This document shows, piece after piece, positions 30,341 through 41,784 of a stretch of 64,000 bases of DNA (position 1 is its first letter; each line of letters starts with the position of its first letter). Below the pieces are notes generated by a model, which worked only from the letters and a program-made list of their open reading frames with translations, was not told the origin of the DNA and did not search any database. The position numbers were made by a program, and so were the translations under genes. The stretch comes from Coniochaeta sp. PMI_546 (lineage: Eukaryota; Ascomycota; Sordariomycetes; Coniochaetales; Coniochaetaceae), in contig MU271144.1 in NCBI GenBank assembly GCA_021432605.1, forward strand, positions 3,158,606 through 3,222,605, given 5' to 3'.

Positions 30341-33325
30341 ATGGGGCTTAGACCTACACGGAGTACGGGAGCATTACCTTCTCACCCATGTCCTGATCCC
30401 CAACCAGCCACCGTACCTCTTGACCATTCGCGGTCTACTCGCGCTCCTCGTGCTCCTCTTTCCGGTAATAACGCCGCAGCATCTTGTGGGGAACAACACA
30501 TCACCACAGGAGAAGAGCATGAATTGTCCATATGCGGTAGGGAGACCACGGCCTCGTGCGTCGACCGTCAGCACGAGGCTAGGTGCCCAATTTGTGAGCC
30601 TTGCTCAACCATTTCTCGTAAATATATATTGCGGGATGCCCCAGTATTGCGGGATGCCCCAAAGCCACTCACGCGACAGCACATCATGAATGGACGGGCT
30701 TATGCCTGCCATAACTGCCTGCGAGACGGTACTGCCTTTAACGTGGCCTACAACGACTATGATAGGCACATCTGGGGCTTCGACGAACCTGCACGTGGAC
30801 GTCTCCATGACGGCATGCCAACCCCTATTTTCGGGTGTTCCTGCGGACAGAAGCTGCTCACGGCGACACTCTGCCGCTCTCATCGGACTGAACATGCCAA
30901 CAGATGGGTTGAGTCAACCGACATGGTCCGGGGCTGGATGAACGACCTGTGGGGAGCGAAGATCTGCCCCTTTTGCATGTGCCAGGCGACCGGCGAGTCG
31001 CCTATCGATGCCTACAACTTTCAGGGTCGCAAGGGCGGCGTAGGCCTGGAAAGTATCATATACGTATGTCTCTCCTGCCAAGACATCGTCATTGTGCCAC
31101 GCCGGTCTGGCATGGGTCCTATCGGTGGCATCGAAAGCCAGGGTACCATGCCATCTGCTCGTCGCCCTTCACGGATAGGGTTCGATGGCGGATCGTCCCT
31201 GAAAAGGGGCTCTGCTAGTCCTGCACAAGGCTCAGAAGCTGCAGATGATGCACACCCGACGCATTTCGCTCGGGACCTCTGGGAGGACTACCTGCACGCC
31301 GCTGCACAGGAGAACCGGACCCCGTCCCCTCCGTGGGGACATGATCCTAACCACCCGTTGGTCACCGAACCTCTGCCTTCACAAACTGGAAATTTCCTCG
31401 ATTTCGAGGAACAAGTCCCCGAAAGTCAGCTAGACGTGGCATTTGACGAGAGCGGCTTTGGCGAACTGGTCGATTTCGGCACGGAGAACACAAACTTCGG
31501 TATCGAGAGCCCGAGCCCGGACCCAGCGTATGCAGATGCGGGCGGAAGCCCTCATTTGAATCGTAGCGTTCTAGGTTTATCTGGAAACATTGCAAGTTCT
31601 GTTGGCCGTGGACGAAGATCGCAGCACTCGTTGTCAGGCATGTCTGGAGCTTCTATAGGCCCTGTGACGGAGTCACAACGGTCGACTTCCGAGGCTTCTG
31701 AGGAATCATCTCGAAGCCCGGCAACCTGGCCCCAGCACTCTCCTCTCGCTGCAATACCTGAGGCCTCTGCTAGTCCCGAGCAATCTTCCAGTTCCAGATC
31801 GAACAACCTGGAAGAAGCTGCCGACGACAGTGAAAGCGACGAAATTGAATATAAAGAAACTCAAAGTCCGCCCCAGGATATACAAGGCGCTCACCTTCGC
31901 CCCAGATTCCTTCAAAACTTCCGCATACCACCTCCCTTCGTTATGCCTGCCAATTTCGTCGTGCCTCACGATTTTGCGCGCCAGCCGCTGGCGTCAGAGC
32001 CGAATCAGACCTCAGAAGTCCCTATGCCTCCAAACAACCGTGCATCTCGACCTGGGCGCAGCAACCTTCCTAGTCAGCTTCCGCCTCAGCAGTACCAGCA
32101 GCCCGTACGACCTCCACAGCATCGAATAATGTCTCCGCGAATCCCCGCCTCGGTCCAGCCACCTCGTCTCATAACCCCTGCAGAGGCCACGGCCCTCGTC
32201 CAGAGTGTCAGGGCAATGCGACCGCACCTGACCGACGTCGAAGGACAAGTCTTATACCACATGCTGGAGGGTAGTCCGTACGATGAGGCAGCCGTCTCTG
32301 AGCCCCAGCCGGGACAAACGGCCTCTCCCGGGCACGAGTCCGAGCCTTCGAGGAGGCCAGGCCAAAAGCGCGGAAACGATGACGATGACGATGAGGAGGA
32401 GGAGGAGCAGCATGAGCGCTCTAAGCGGCGGAGGATGCAGCCGCCACCAAGTGGACCTGCTGCGCAAGCCGCCGCAGGCCAGTCCATTGCTCCCGCGCCG
32501 CAGCCACCGCCGAGACGTTGGCGCAGTCGACCTCGCGACAGCACGACCCAAAATACCCGCGGTGGTGCTCGTGGAGATGCTCGCGGTGGCGCCCATGGTG
32601 GTGCTCGTGGCGGGCAGCAGATCCAACCTCCGGGGCCAAGTCCATTAGCCCAGCCGCCACCGCCTATCAACAATCATGACTTTCCACCATATGCGCCTAA
32701 CCCACATCCATGGAGCCGCTACTTTCGGCCCCAGCCGGTACAGACACGGGCACCGGCATCGTGGTACATCCCCAATGCGCCCGCCCAGCTCGGGCAACAC
32801 CATATTCCCCACGCGGGTCCATCCTTGCCCCTTGCTCACGCCGCTGGTCCGTCCTTCTCGGCTCGACAGCATGTTCGCAACCAGCCTGTCTACAGCCAGG
32901 GACAACAGCCTGCCCAACCGCAGCAGTTCGGGCAGTTCCTACAGCAGTCCGGTGGTAGGGTTTCCCAGGCCAACCAGCCGCAACAGCAACAGTACCGGCA
33001 GCCTCAGCATCTCAATCGCTTTGGAGCCCCGGCTCCAGGCCAATACCAGGGCCCGAACCAGGGCAACCGTCCAGGGAATGGGTTTGGTTGGGATGGACAC
33101 TACAGCCCGCCGGGAGACTCTCCTCCAGGTTCTGAAGATGACGTTGAGAAGTCAGGTATTGCGGGTCTCGCGATTGTGCGTAAGCCTGCAGGCGTCCAAA
33201 AGCACACAGTTCGTCGCTCGGGGTGGAGGTCCGGAGCGGGTAAGTCAAAGTCGGCCGACTTAGGGAAAGTGTCTGGCGGAAGAGTCGAGGAGGGAGGTGA
33301 CAGGAAAAGGGTGAGAGTATGTTAG
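30341..33325 (+). CDS. large Cys-rich and disordered protein of unknown function
   Basis: One long open frame has ATGs at 30341 (994 aa) and 30686 (879 aa). The later start precedes a compact Cys/His-rich region and may be the real one, since residues between the two are low-quality and include a tandem 18-nt duplication. The Cys region has four pairs: YACHNCL, FGCSCGQKLLTATLCRSH, ICPFCMC and YVCLSCQD. It could bind two or more zinc ions but fits no family I know. The remaining ~650 residues are disordered: Ser/Pro-rich, an acidic run (DDDDDEEEEEQHE) followed by a basic SKRRR possible NLS, an RGG-like repeat (RGGARGDARGGAHGGARGG) and a Gln/Pro-rich tail. RGG repeats suggest nucleic-acid binding; that is inference. 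Confidence 0.7.
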   Translation: MGLRPTRSTGALPSHPCPDPQPATVPLDHSRSTRAPRAPLSGNNAAASCGEQHITTGEEHELSICGRETTASCVDRQHEARCPICEPCSTISRKYILRDAPVLRDAPKPLTRQHIMNGRAYACHNCLRDGTAFNVAYNDYDRHIWGFDEPARGRLHDGMPTPIFGCSCGQKLLTATLCRSHRTEHANRWVESTDMVRGWMNDLWGAKICPFCMCQATGESPIDAYNFQGRKGGVGLESIIYVCLSCQDIVIVPRRSGMGPIGGIESQGTMPSARRPSRIGFDGGSSLKRGSASPAQGSEAADDAHPTHFARDLWEDYLHAAAQENRTPSPPWGHDPNHPLVTEPLPSQTGNFLDFEEQVPESQLDVAFDESGFGELVDFGTENTNFGIESPSPDPAYADAGGSPHLNRSVLGLSGNIASSVGRGRRSQHSLSGMSGASIGPVTESQRSTSEASEESSRSPATWPQHSPLAAIPEASASPEQSSSSRSNNLEEAADDSESDEIEYKETQSPPQDIQGAHLRPRFLQNFRIPPPFVMPANFVVPHDFARQPLASEPNQTSEVPMPPNNRASRPGRSNLPSQLPPQQYQQPVRPPQHRIMSPRIPASVQPPRLITPAEATALVQSVRAMRPHLTDVEGQVLYHMLEGSPYDEAAVSEPQPGQTASPGHESEPSRRPGQKRGNDDDDDEEEEEQHERSKRRRMQPPPSGPAAQAAAGQSIAPAPQPPPRRWRSRPRDSTTQNTRGGARGDARGGAHGGARGGQQIQPPGPSPLAQPPPPINNHDFPPYAPNPHPWSRYFRPQPVQTRAPASWYIPNAPAQLGQHHIPHAGPSLPLAHAAGPSFSARQHVRNQPVYSQGQQPAQPQQFGQFLQQSGGRVSQANQPQQQQYRQPQHLNRFGAPAPGQYQGPNQGNRPGNGFGWDGHYSPPGDSPPGSEDDVEKSGIAGLAIVRKPAGVQKHTVRRSGWRSGAGKSKSADLGKVSGGRVEEGGDRKRVRVC
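30628..30663 (+). repeat. tandem 18-nt duplication
   Basis: The unit ATTGCGGGATGCCCCAGT at 30628-30645 is followed directly by a copy at 30646-30663 that differs only in its last three bases. In the long frame it encodes a repeated LRDAP. It lies just before the alternative start at 30686. Confidence 0.85.
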
Positions 33326-33773
33326 TCGGAGACGAATATACCTTACGGTATCAGCCGTCTTTGGAGAGTGTCGAAGCCTACAAACGTCATAGCACACGTA
33401 ATGAATGATATGCTCAATTTTGCACTCGATTGCCGAGAGCAGATATCTATAACTATTATGCTCTCAGTACTTTTCCTGAACATGATCCGATCCCCCGTCA
33501 AGAACAAAAAACAGCGCAAAATGGTATCATGAGTTAGTTGGATTCCCTGCAATGAGTGACATGCCCCCCGGGGTATCTTTCAATAATTAAACAGCAGAAT
33601 GCCTACCATCCAGTGCAATGCTGTCGTAATATATAAGGAGTGTCGTGAATCCCGTAACTCATGTAAAAATGCTCTTGGACATACCAAGATATGCGTCATG
33701 GTGTCTCCAAGTCTATCGATGATGTCCAAATTAACCCGCAAAATTATGCGGAAAGAAATACGCAAAATTGCAA
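33326..33773. other. convergent intergenic region, 3' UTRs
   Basis: These 448 bp lie between two gene ends. I see no gene and assume 3' UTRs. Confidence 0.5.
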
Positions 33774-36700
33774 TCAGAGCAGGAGCAGCGCCGCAAGCAC
33801 GGAGAGGACGAGCGAAGCGAAACTTGTCCGCTCGATCGACCTGGGTGCCAAACTGCCTGCTACCTGCGAGGGGACACGAGTTGTGGCAGAGGCCACCGTG
33901 GATGGCGACTTCGAGCCGGAAGAGGAGCCCGTTGTCGTCCCGGAGGAGCCTCCGTTCCCGTTCGTGGGTGTGCTGCTGGTGGATTCCGTGGTTTGAGAGG
34001 CTCCGCCGCTGGGGCCTGGTTTCGAGGTCGGAGAGGTGGTCCCTGCCGGGCTTCCGGTCGTCGGATTCTCACTTTCAGTCTGACCTCCGCTCGGGTTGTC
34101 AGTTGTGGGAGGCGGTGCAGGAGGAGTCGTCGTGATGGGATTAGGATTCGTCCTCGTGTTCGGCGGCGCCTGCGTCGTCGACTGCACCGGAGGAGGGGAA
34201 CTCTGCTGCGACTGTGGCGGCGTTGAGCTCAGCTGCACAGGCTGCGGTCCCGCAGCAGAGGCTTGACAGAAGTTGATGAACTGTGCGAACTTGGGGTCCA
34301 GGTACGCCTTGGTTGACATCTTGGTCTGGCCGCTGTTCGCGTTTATACAATCGTTGCAATCGGTGTACGAGATATTAAACGGCGAGCTTGGAGCACAGAG
34401 GGCCGGTGATTTGCCGACTGCTTGCGCTTCGAGATAACAATCGTTGCAGGTGTCATAGCAAACGGCCGGAGCTATTGTCTCGTCACGCTTGGACAGGCCG
34501 TTCAGGTGGCCCGCACCACCTTCCCTGCTGCCGCGCTTTGCCTTGTTCTTTTTCGCCTTGTTCTTCTTCGGGGTGTCCTTCTTCTCGACATTGCCATAGT
34601 GAGAAGTTGTGATGGCAGCGGTTGTGGGCGGAGGATAGTGCGACAGATCGGTCTGAGAGGCCCAATTTCCGGTGATAACCGTTGTCAGTGTACCATCAAC
34701 CTTCTCCACAATGGCCTCCTCTTCGAAGATATCGAAACTCAGCCCAAATGCATTCGGATTGAGATTGAAGTACCCCTCGGTGGGAGGATAGTAGCTCGTC
34801 TCGTTCACAGGCCATTCCACGAAGGGAAACTTGGGAGCGGGAATACAGTCTGTGGGGTTACAAAGGAACTCGTCGTTGGGCGAATCTGCCCAGACATTGC
34901 AGTCGTCTGGCTTCTTCGGGCTACAGACAAAGCCGGGGCTGCAACCCCATGTGAGGTTCGACTTGGGATCGACGCCTGGCGGTCGCACTACGGTGTTGGT
35001 TGGTGCGGCGCAAGTCGTTATCGTGCCAAGGATCGTGGTTCTGATGGTTACAGTTGCAGGGGGAGATGGAGCTTTTGTGACCGTGACGGGGGGTAGGGTC
35101 TGGGTCACCCCGGGGATGGTGATAGTCAGAGTTGTTAGTGATGTCGTCCCAGGAATCGTACTGACGACTGTAGTTCCGGGCAGCGTCAGTGTCGTCGTGA
35201 CCGCAGGAACGACACTCGTCACGGTGACCAACGAAGTCGTCCCAGGAAGTGTAGTAATCGATCCAGGGAGTGTAGTAACCGATCCCGGAAGTGTAGTAAC
35301 CGATCCCGGAAGTGTCGTTATTGCCCCGGGAAGAGTAGTCACCGAACCAGGAAGAGTAGTCACCGAGCCAGGCAGTGTGGTCACTGAACCTGGCAATGTC
35401 GTGACTGAGCCCGGAAGGGTAACCGTGACTGCAGGAAGCGTGACTGTAGAGCCGGGCAGTGTTGTCACTGACCCAGATACCGTGGTTACGGAGCCGGGCA
35501 AAGTAGTGACCGATCCAGGGAGGGTTGTCACAGAGCCAGGTAGAGTTGTGACTGAGCCTGGCAGCGTGACAGTTGGCCCAGGAACCGTCACGATACTGAC
35601 AATGACGCTTGTAGCGGTCAGTGTGACGGGAGGAGGGATGATGGTCGTCAGACTTCCGTTAAGTGTTGTCGTGATCGGCGGAGCAATGCTAACAAATGTA
35701 CTCACGGTCGTGTCAGTCACCGTGACGAAGCTCGGGAAGGGCGTCCCTGGTTCCGTGATGGTCGTTGGTACAGGCACGGAGGTGACGATTGTGCTGACCG
35801 ACGTCGTGACTACGGTGGTGAAAATCGAAGTACTTGTTGTATGATCGCTTATCACTGTGACCGGGAAACTTGTCGATATTGTGATAGTGGACAGAAGGGT
35901 TGTTGGCACTAGGACAGTTGTACTTGTAGTGTCAAGATCTGTTGTGGTTGTGGTCGTAGGGACGGCGTATGGAACCGAGGTAACGATAGTGCTGACTGAC
36001 GTTGTGACCACCGTGGTAACGCTTGTAACACTTGTAGTCTGATTACTGGTGACCGTGATCGGGTAACTCGTTGAGATAGTAATTGTCGAGAACAGCGTCG
36101 TAGGCACCAGGATCGTCGTACTTGTGGTATCAAGATCTGTTATAGTTGTAGTCGTAGGGACGGCGTACGGAACCGAGGTCACGATAGTGCTGACTGATGT
36201 TGTGAGCACCGTGGTGACGCTCGTGATGCTCGTGGTTTCATTGTTGGTGACCGTGATCGGGTAACTCGTCGAGAGAGTAATTGTTGAGAATAGAGTCGTG
36301 GGCACCAGGATCGTCGTACTTGTGGTGTCAAGATCTGTTGTGGTCGTAGTCGTAGGAACAGCGTACGGTACTGAAGTTACGATAGTGCTGACTGATGTTG
36401 TTAGTACCGTGGTGACGCTCGTGATGCTTGTGGTTTCATTGTTGGTGACCGTGATCGGGTAACTCGTCGAGAGAGTAATTGTTGAGAATAGAGTCGTGGG
36501 CACTAGGACCGTGGTACTCGTGGTTGTAGTTGTAGGAACAGTATACGGAACCGAGGTCACAATAGTGCTGATTGATGTTGTGAGCACCGTGCTCAGGACG
36601 GTTGTGCTGGTAGTATGGTCACTCGTGACTGTGGATGTGAAGCTAGTCAAAATCGTTATTGTCGAGAGCGAGGTCGTTGGGACGAGAAGTGTGGTGCTTG

Positions 36701-38045
36701 TTGTCTCTAGATCCGTTGTCGTCGTGGATTCCGTGATAGTCACGGGGTAAGAAGTCGAGTAAGTTGATGTCACGGGGTAAGATGTCGAGTATGTTGATGT
36801 TACGGTCGAAACATCAGTGGAATAAATCGTGGTGCTGCTGATCACGGTAACCTCGTAGCTGAAAGAGGTTGTATATGTAGAGGTCTCAACGGTGGGCACG
36901 TAGATCGTGGTGCTCGTCGTTGTCGTCGCGAGCGAAGTGTCCGTTGTCGTGAAGCTGTCCACGTCGGTCGTGACTGACACATCGGTAGTCGTTGATGTTT
37001 CACGTTCGGTGTAAGTCGTTGTGTCCACCTCGGTGTAGGTTGATACGTCCGTCTGCGTAGAGACGTATGTTGTTATCGAGACCGTCGTGCTCCATAAAGT
37101 GGTCGTGCTAATGACGCAGACCTCTTCAGGGTGCGTTCTTTTTCTTTTACCCTCGTAGTAATACGTAGGTGACGGCTCTTGAGTGAACGAGCACTTGCTC
37201 ACGGTAAGGGTATAGGGGAAGGACTATAGTACGTTAGTATGCCTCCGAGCCAACAAGGACACTGTGACGTACCGTAGTGACATATTCGGTTGTAGTGGAG
37301 ACGGAATAGTCAGTGGTGGTTGTGCTGCGTGGGCATGAGTTAAGGTCTGTCACAAGCACAATGGGGCAAATTGACATACGGTTCCACATCAGTGAAAGTC
37401 GACACATCGGTCTCCGTCTCCGTGACCACGTCTGTTTCGTAAGAGACAGAGAACTTGGTAGTTGTTTCAATATCCTTCTCGGTTGACGTCTCCGTTAACT
37501 AGAGCCGTTAGCGTGTGTTGCCCAGCTGAGATGCCATAACACGTACTGTTGCGCTGACGGTTGCGCTGACGGTTATCGTGGACGCGGGTTGTGTTTGTCT
37601 GTGGTCTTGTTAGTAGACATACATACATGGGATCGTCGCTGAATACGCCCACATTATCGTGATACTAGACAGTGGATCGGTTAGCATAAACATGTGATTG
37701 CTTCTTCTTCTGGATTGTTCGAACATACGTTGTTTTCCCCTGCCCTGGGCAATGCTTCCCGCATACCGTCGACGTGACCGTGCAAGTCTCGGTCACAGTC
37801 CTCGTGGGGCAGTACCTGTCACCGCCGTCACCGCCACCTTTGAGTGCTGCCGATACCGTCTGTTCTGCAGCTGACACACTGCTTGTCGAGCCGGTCTCGG
37901 CGGTGAGAGTGTCGTCCGTGACCGTTGAATCAAGCGAAGACGTTTCTGTCGGCGCGGTGCCATTCTGGAAAGGCGGACTTTGTGCAGACACGAGCGGTTG
38001 TATCGATAGAGCCACAAGGGCAACGAGCACCCTCCTCATCCCCAT
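33774..38045 (-). CDS. Thr/Ser-rich GPI-anchored-type cell-wall protein with two repeat arrays
   Basis: Five coding exons (38045-37729, 37598-37547, 37498-37380, 37324-37273, 37223-33774) give 1,329 residues. MGMRRVLVALVALSIQPLVSA is a signal peptide. Next come a short Cys segment (CTVTSTVCGKHCPGQG), about 400 Thr/Ser/Val residues, a long-repeat array of 66-residue units and some 17 copies of a 7-residue LPGSVTT-type repeat. A Cys-rich region follows (WGCSPGFVCS.., CYDTCNDCYLEAQ, YTDCNDCINAN), then a Ser/Pro/Thr stalk. The C-terminus has a hydrophobic tail (SFASLVLSVLAALLLL) with no residues after it, fitting a GPI signal. Lys-rich KKNKAKKNKAK and a KR Kex2-like site precede the Cys domain. 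Such proteins are heavily O-mannosylated wall adhesins or structural proteins. Intron 1 (130 nt) is the least certain boundary. Confidence 0.88.
35230..35575 (-). repeat. 21-nt tandem repeat array encoding LPGSVTT heptads
   Basis: About 17 near-identical 21-nt units, with some variants (VSGSVTT, LPGAITT, LPGSITT), lie within the wall-protein gene. Units differ mostly at third positions, so the array is under coding constraint. Copy number is likely to vary between strains. Confidence 0.85.
35750..36720 (-). repeat. 198-nt tandem repeats encoding 66-residue units
   Basis: The landmark CAAGATCT recurs at 35933-35940, 36131-36138 and 36329-36336, exactly 198 nt apart. Flanking partial copies lie on both sides. 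Each unit contains VPTTLFSTIT, SYPITVT, SVSTIVTSVPYAVP and TTDLDTTSTT. The copies are very similar, suggesting recent duplication or gene conversion. Confidence 0.88.
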
Positions 38046-41000
38046 CTCCAACCCCGGCTCTCGATTGGATTCTTAAAGCAAGCGGTCCGAGGAGCGTAGA
38101 GGTAAGGCACAGTTGTAAACGAACGAAGCAGACTACCTCTTATGAACGAACGTTTGTCAACGAGTGAACGAGGGTCCAAGAACACTAGCTTCCAGGAACA
38201 GATGTCATGTAGGAAGCTAACTATCGTCGTAAAGATAGGTTTCCGTCAATCATATGTAGTTCAGACTGTGGGACAGGAAGCCAAGGCTTGGACTTCTGCT
38301 CCACGGCAGGCAGCTGTAGATAGGCAAAACGAGTTGCGAGAGCGGGTAGGCCAAGATGGGATCTCTCGGCTTGTGATTGCCCAAGCTTCTCTGCGCAAGC
38401 CACTAGCTGCGGTGGATAACAAGATGACTGACAGAGTGTCGACAGTGGCGTTTTGGACCCAGCAGAACTGGGCGGACAGCCTTTAAAGCACGCATTCGGC
38501 AGACACCCAGAACCACAGCAAAGGCCCGACGGATGACGACCAGGCAAAGAGGCTGAGAAACAACACACACTCGAGCCGGTAACAGAAAGAGAGAGCTTTG
38601 CCAAGTCCCGGCACGGAGGGTCTGCACCTGCATGGGGGAGCTCGAGCTCTGGCCTATAAGCAAGCCAGGCCCCCTTCGCACTTGCGAAGGGTGGTGATGG
38701 GATGCCAGGGCCGGGGTGGGATGCAGAGCACCTCCCCATGTTCGCGCGCGCCGACCGGAAATCTTGGCCGCTTGGTAGCTCAGAGACGCTGTGTATCCGC
38801 TGAGCTTGGGGATCTCGCCGAGCTTACGAGGCCCAGGCAGACTAGCTGGGTATCTTCATTATTGCCATATACGACGCCCTCGACACAAAACAGCCTTGAA
38901 TTGACATCAGTTGCGATCCTCAACCTGCTTGATCGAGGATTGCATCGCCGGGATGCCGTTAGTCATCTGTCAGCAGTGGAGCCCAGTGATTACCGAGAAA
39001 GATCAGTTGCTACCTGGGTCGGGCAGATACACGGTCATGTTATTGCGATTTTGATAACGTAGCACTGGCAACGGCTGCTACATGGAAAGTGGGCTGACAT
39101 GTTGCTGATGAGAAGCCATCTTAGGCATCGTCATATCGCTGCACTGCGGAGGAGACACCTGCAAGCGGAATCTCAGTGGGGAGGAAGAGGGCGCCCGAAA
39201 GGAAGGGTGAGAGATCTGGAAGGTATCGTGGTTGTCCCGGCCTCGGGTACCGGAGCGGTTGAAAGATCAGAGAGCCTTGGCTGGGGTAGACTGTGGTACA
39301 GGCCAATGCGAACCCATGTTGTGGTGCCGAATGGGGGCCGGGGGGAAGCATGGCGTAAGCCAGGACTCCTCCTCCAGTCAGACTGAGCTGCTGTTGGACA
39401 GAAGCGAATGCAACCAACTAGGCTTGGCTACTGCCCACAACAGCGGCTTTGTTGTTCGAAAAAGTGTACTATCTGTGGCAGCAAAGAAGAAGAGAAAAAA
39501 AAGCATGACAGCAATGCTCGTATGGGACCCATCCATCAGACAGGGTGTGTCCGCGTTGCGACATGGTCAACAGGAAACAAAGACACTGGCAGGTTGGAGT
39601 TTCGCGGTTTAGCAGCGTAGCTGTCCGTGTCCATGTCTTGGGACCTGTGTTGATGATTATATGCGTAATTGCTTGAGTCGTTTCGTTTCGACGCAACTAT
39701 TTACTGCTAGATAATCATCACTCGGGCAAAGCGAGGTACAAAAAGGCCAGCCTACTGTTCACTGATTCGCGAGGATGAGGGACAATAAAAATAGAATATT
39801 CTCAGGTACTAAAGTATGATAACCATCAGAGAGAGAGGGAGGGGCTGGGCCTGGGGCCTGGGCGGGGCTGTACCCATATCTTGGCAAAAGATCCATTGCG
39901 GGATGGTGTGGGGCTGCACTGTACCAGGATGAGGTGCTGAACGTCTGGACTACGGGAGCAAGGATCTTGCCTCGCTGGCTTCCGATGATTCGCAGATCAT
40001 CTGCAGTCTAGCTGTATCTAGATTAGCGTGGCCGAGCCTACTTCCACAACACCTGATCGGCGGGGCATCTTACATACGAGGGTGTTGGTCCTTCTTTCTT
40101 TCTTTCTTTCTTTCTTCTCAGGTGCAGAACAGCAGAGAGCACCTTGTGAGTGTGCCTGTATCTTGCAGCGAGTTCTCCGTGTTTGTTCCCTTTGTCTGAA
40201 GTTGTCTTCTCGAACAATGGAACCTGGAAGCTGGAAGCTCTAAGCTATATCCACGCCCTGCTATGGTAGACATCATGTTGAACATGTTATCCCTTCTCTA
40301 TTTTGTGCCGACTACACGTGTAGATCATCTTCACCGTTCTGCAATGACTGTCGATTACTGAAGTACCACGCAGGATTGAGCTGTGCTATCAGCTAGGTAT
40401 CCCTGCCGTTGGCCGGTTCGTTGCCAGCGAAGGATCTGCTTTTACTGCAAGGTAGCAGGGAAGCGTGTGTCAGCTTACCACGTCGGTGGCTCGCCAAATG
40501 CGGCTGGGCGACCACTGCGGCCACAGCGGCCACAGCGACCAAACCTGGCTTCTTACCGTGACCATGCATCCTGCGGTCTGCCACCTGCTCCATTCAATCA
40601 CATCTCGCGGATGTCCCACCAGTGCGTGTTTGCTCCCGACTCTAGCAAATCCTCGTCGGCGCCATGCATCGACTAAACAAGAGACCAGCCCGAAGCTTGC
40701 AACACACACACATTTTCGCAAACTCGTCATTCACTGTACCAATACTGAGCAAGTGCCCAGTCTGGTCTCCCGGTAGTCCGTATCCAAAGTATGATCCCAA
40801 GTGGGGTCGAGATGTGAAGGTCGCCGATTGTGGGTGCAACATTTGTCGCAGCCCTACGATCATGCTTACTCTGGGACCTCGATTCTCCTTCTTCATTGGG
40901 GGCTTACGCTTCTCGGCAAACCTGAGGCCTGGGGTCGTGACAACCTCGCGATTGGTCGATTATCGGGCATCGTATTGCCAGCCGTCGGCCCAGTCCACAG

Positions 41001-41784
41001 GAGGTGGCTCCGAGATGCATATCTGTTTCCTCCAACGAGGGCGAGGCTGAGACCTCCAGAGCTGCTCAGCTTGGGTGCCACACCTGCACGCCGTATCTAC
41101 CAATGCCCTCATGGCTCTCGTGCTGCTTTTCCCGACACCACACAGCTGCCCAGCACGACTTCGCCACACGTCGCTGTGGGAAGTTTAGTAGGACTGAAAT
41201 GTGAGTGGGATGCAATATCTCACTGACTGCTGCGAGACGATTACCCCCAGGTTCCAACCCTCCAGACCACGGCAGAGCGAGCCATTGTCGTTTGACCATC
41301 TCTTGACCATTCGGCCAGAATCCTCTAGCTTCAACATTCGGCCACAGGCTCATACCAATCCCGTGATTTCCTTCTTTGTCCGGGTTGAGCTCCCTTTGCC
41401 GCTTCAGGCAGCCTTCTCAGGTCGGGTTGATGAGAATTGTGCGGGGTGGTGTAAGTGTTTGCTCTTTCTCTCGGCTGTCATCGCCGTAGGTCCTCGGGAC
41501 CGTGGCCACCCCGTCAAGACAAAGCCGTTTTCATATTGCTCCGTTAGACATGCGAATCTTGAATTCGGCGTTTTCTTGGTCTGCTTACCGCAGTCTTTGT
41601 CCCTCTGACTCGAAGTGCAGACTATAGCTTCCTGAATCGCGTTCCATCCCTCGCACGACTTTACCATGACTGCTCTGACAGTCTCGCTCTCAACGTCCAT
41701 GTAATGTAACCATATGTGGCGTCTTGACAACACTGTTTCCCCTCTACAAACACGCCTCCGCAACTAGGTCGAGACAGCCGCACC
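38046..41784. other. 3.7-kb divergent intergenic region, no gene recognised
   Basis: This is the longest non-coding stretch, between the wall-protein start and the kelch-protein start. It contains a CTTT microsatellite (40091-40117). Open frames of 100-170 codons (38221-38739, 38598-39062, 40664-41050, 41404-41763) overlap antisense to one another and have no domain signal. No tRNA or other structured RNA was recognised. Confidence 0.45.
40091..40117 (+). repeat. CTTT microsatellite
   Basis: A run of about six to seven CTTT units on the plus strand lies within the intergenic region. It is likely length-variable between strains. Confidence 0.85.

Noticed and set aside
34831-35844. 337-codon plus-strand open frame antisense to the wall-protein gene
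   Set aside because: It mirrors the tandem repeats of the minus-strand gene, whose codon periodicity keeps the antisense frame open. It has no domain and no plausible start context.
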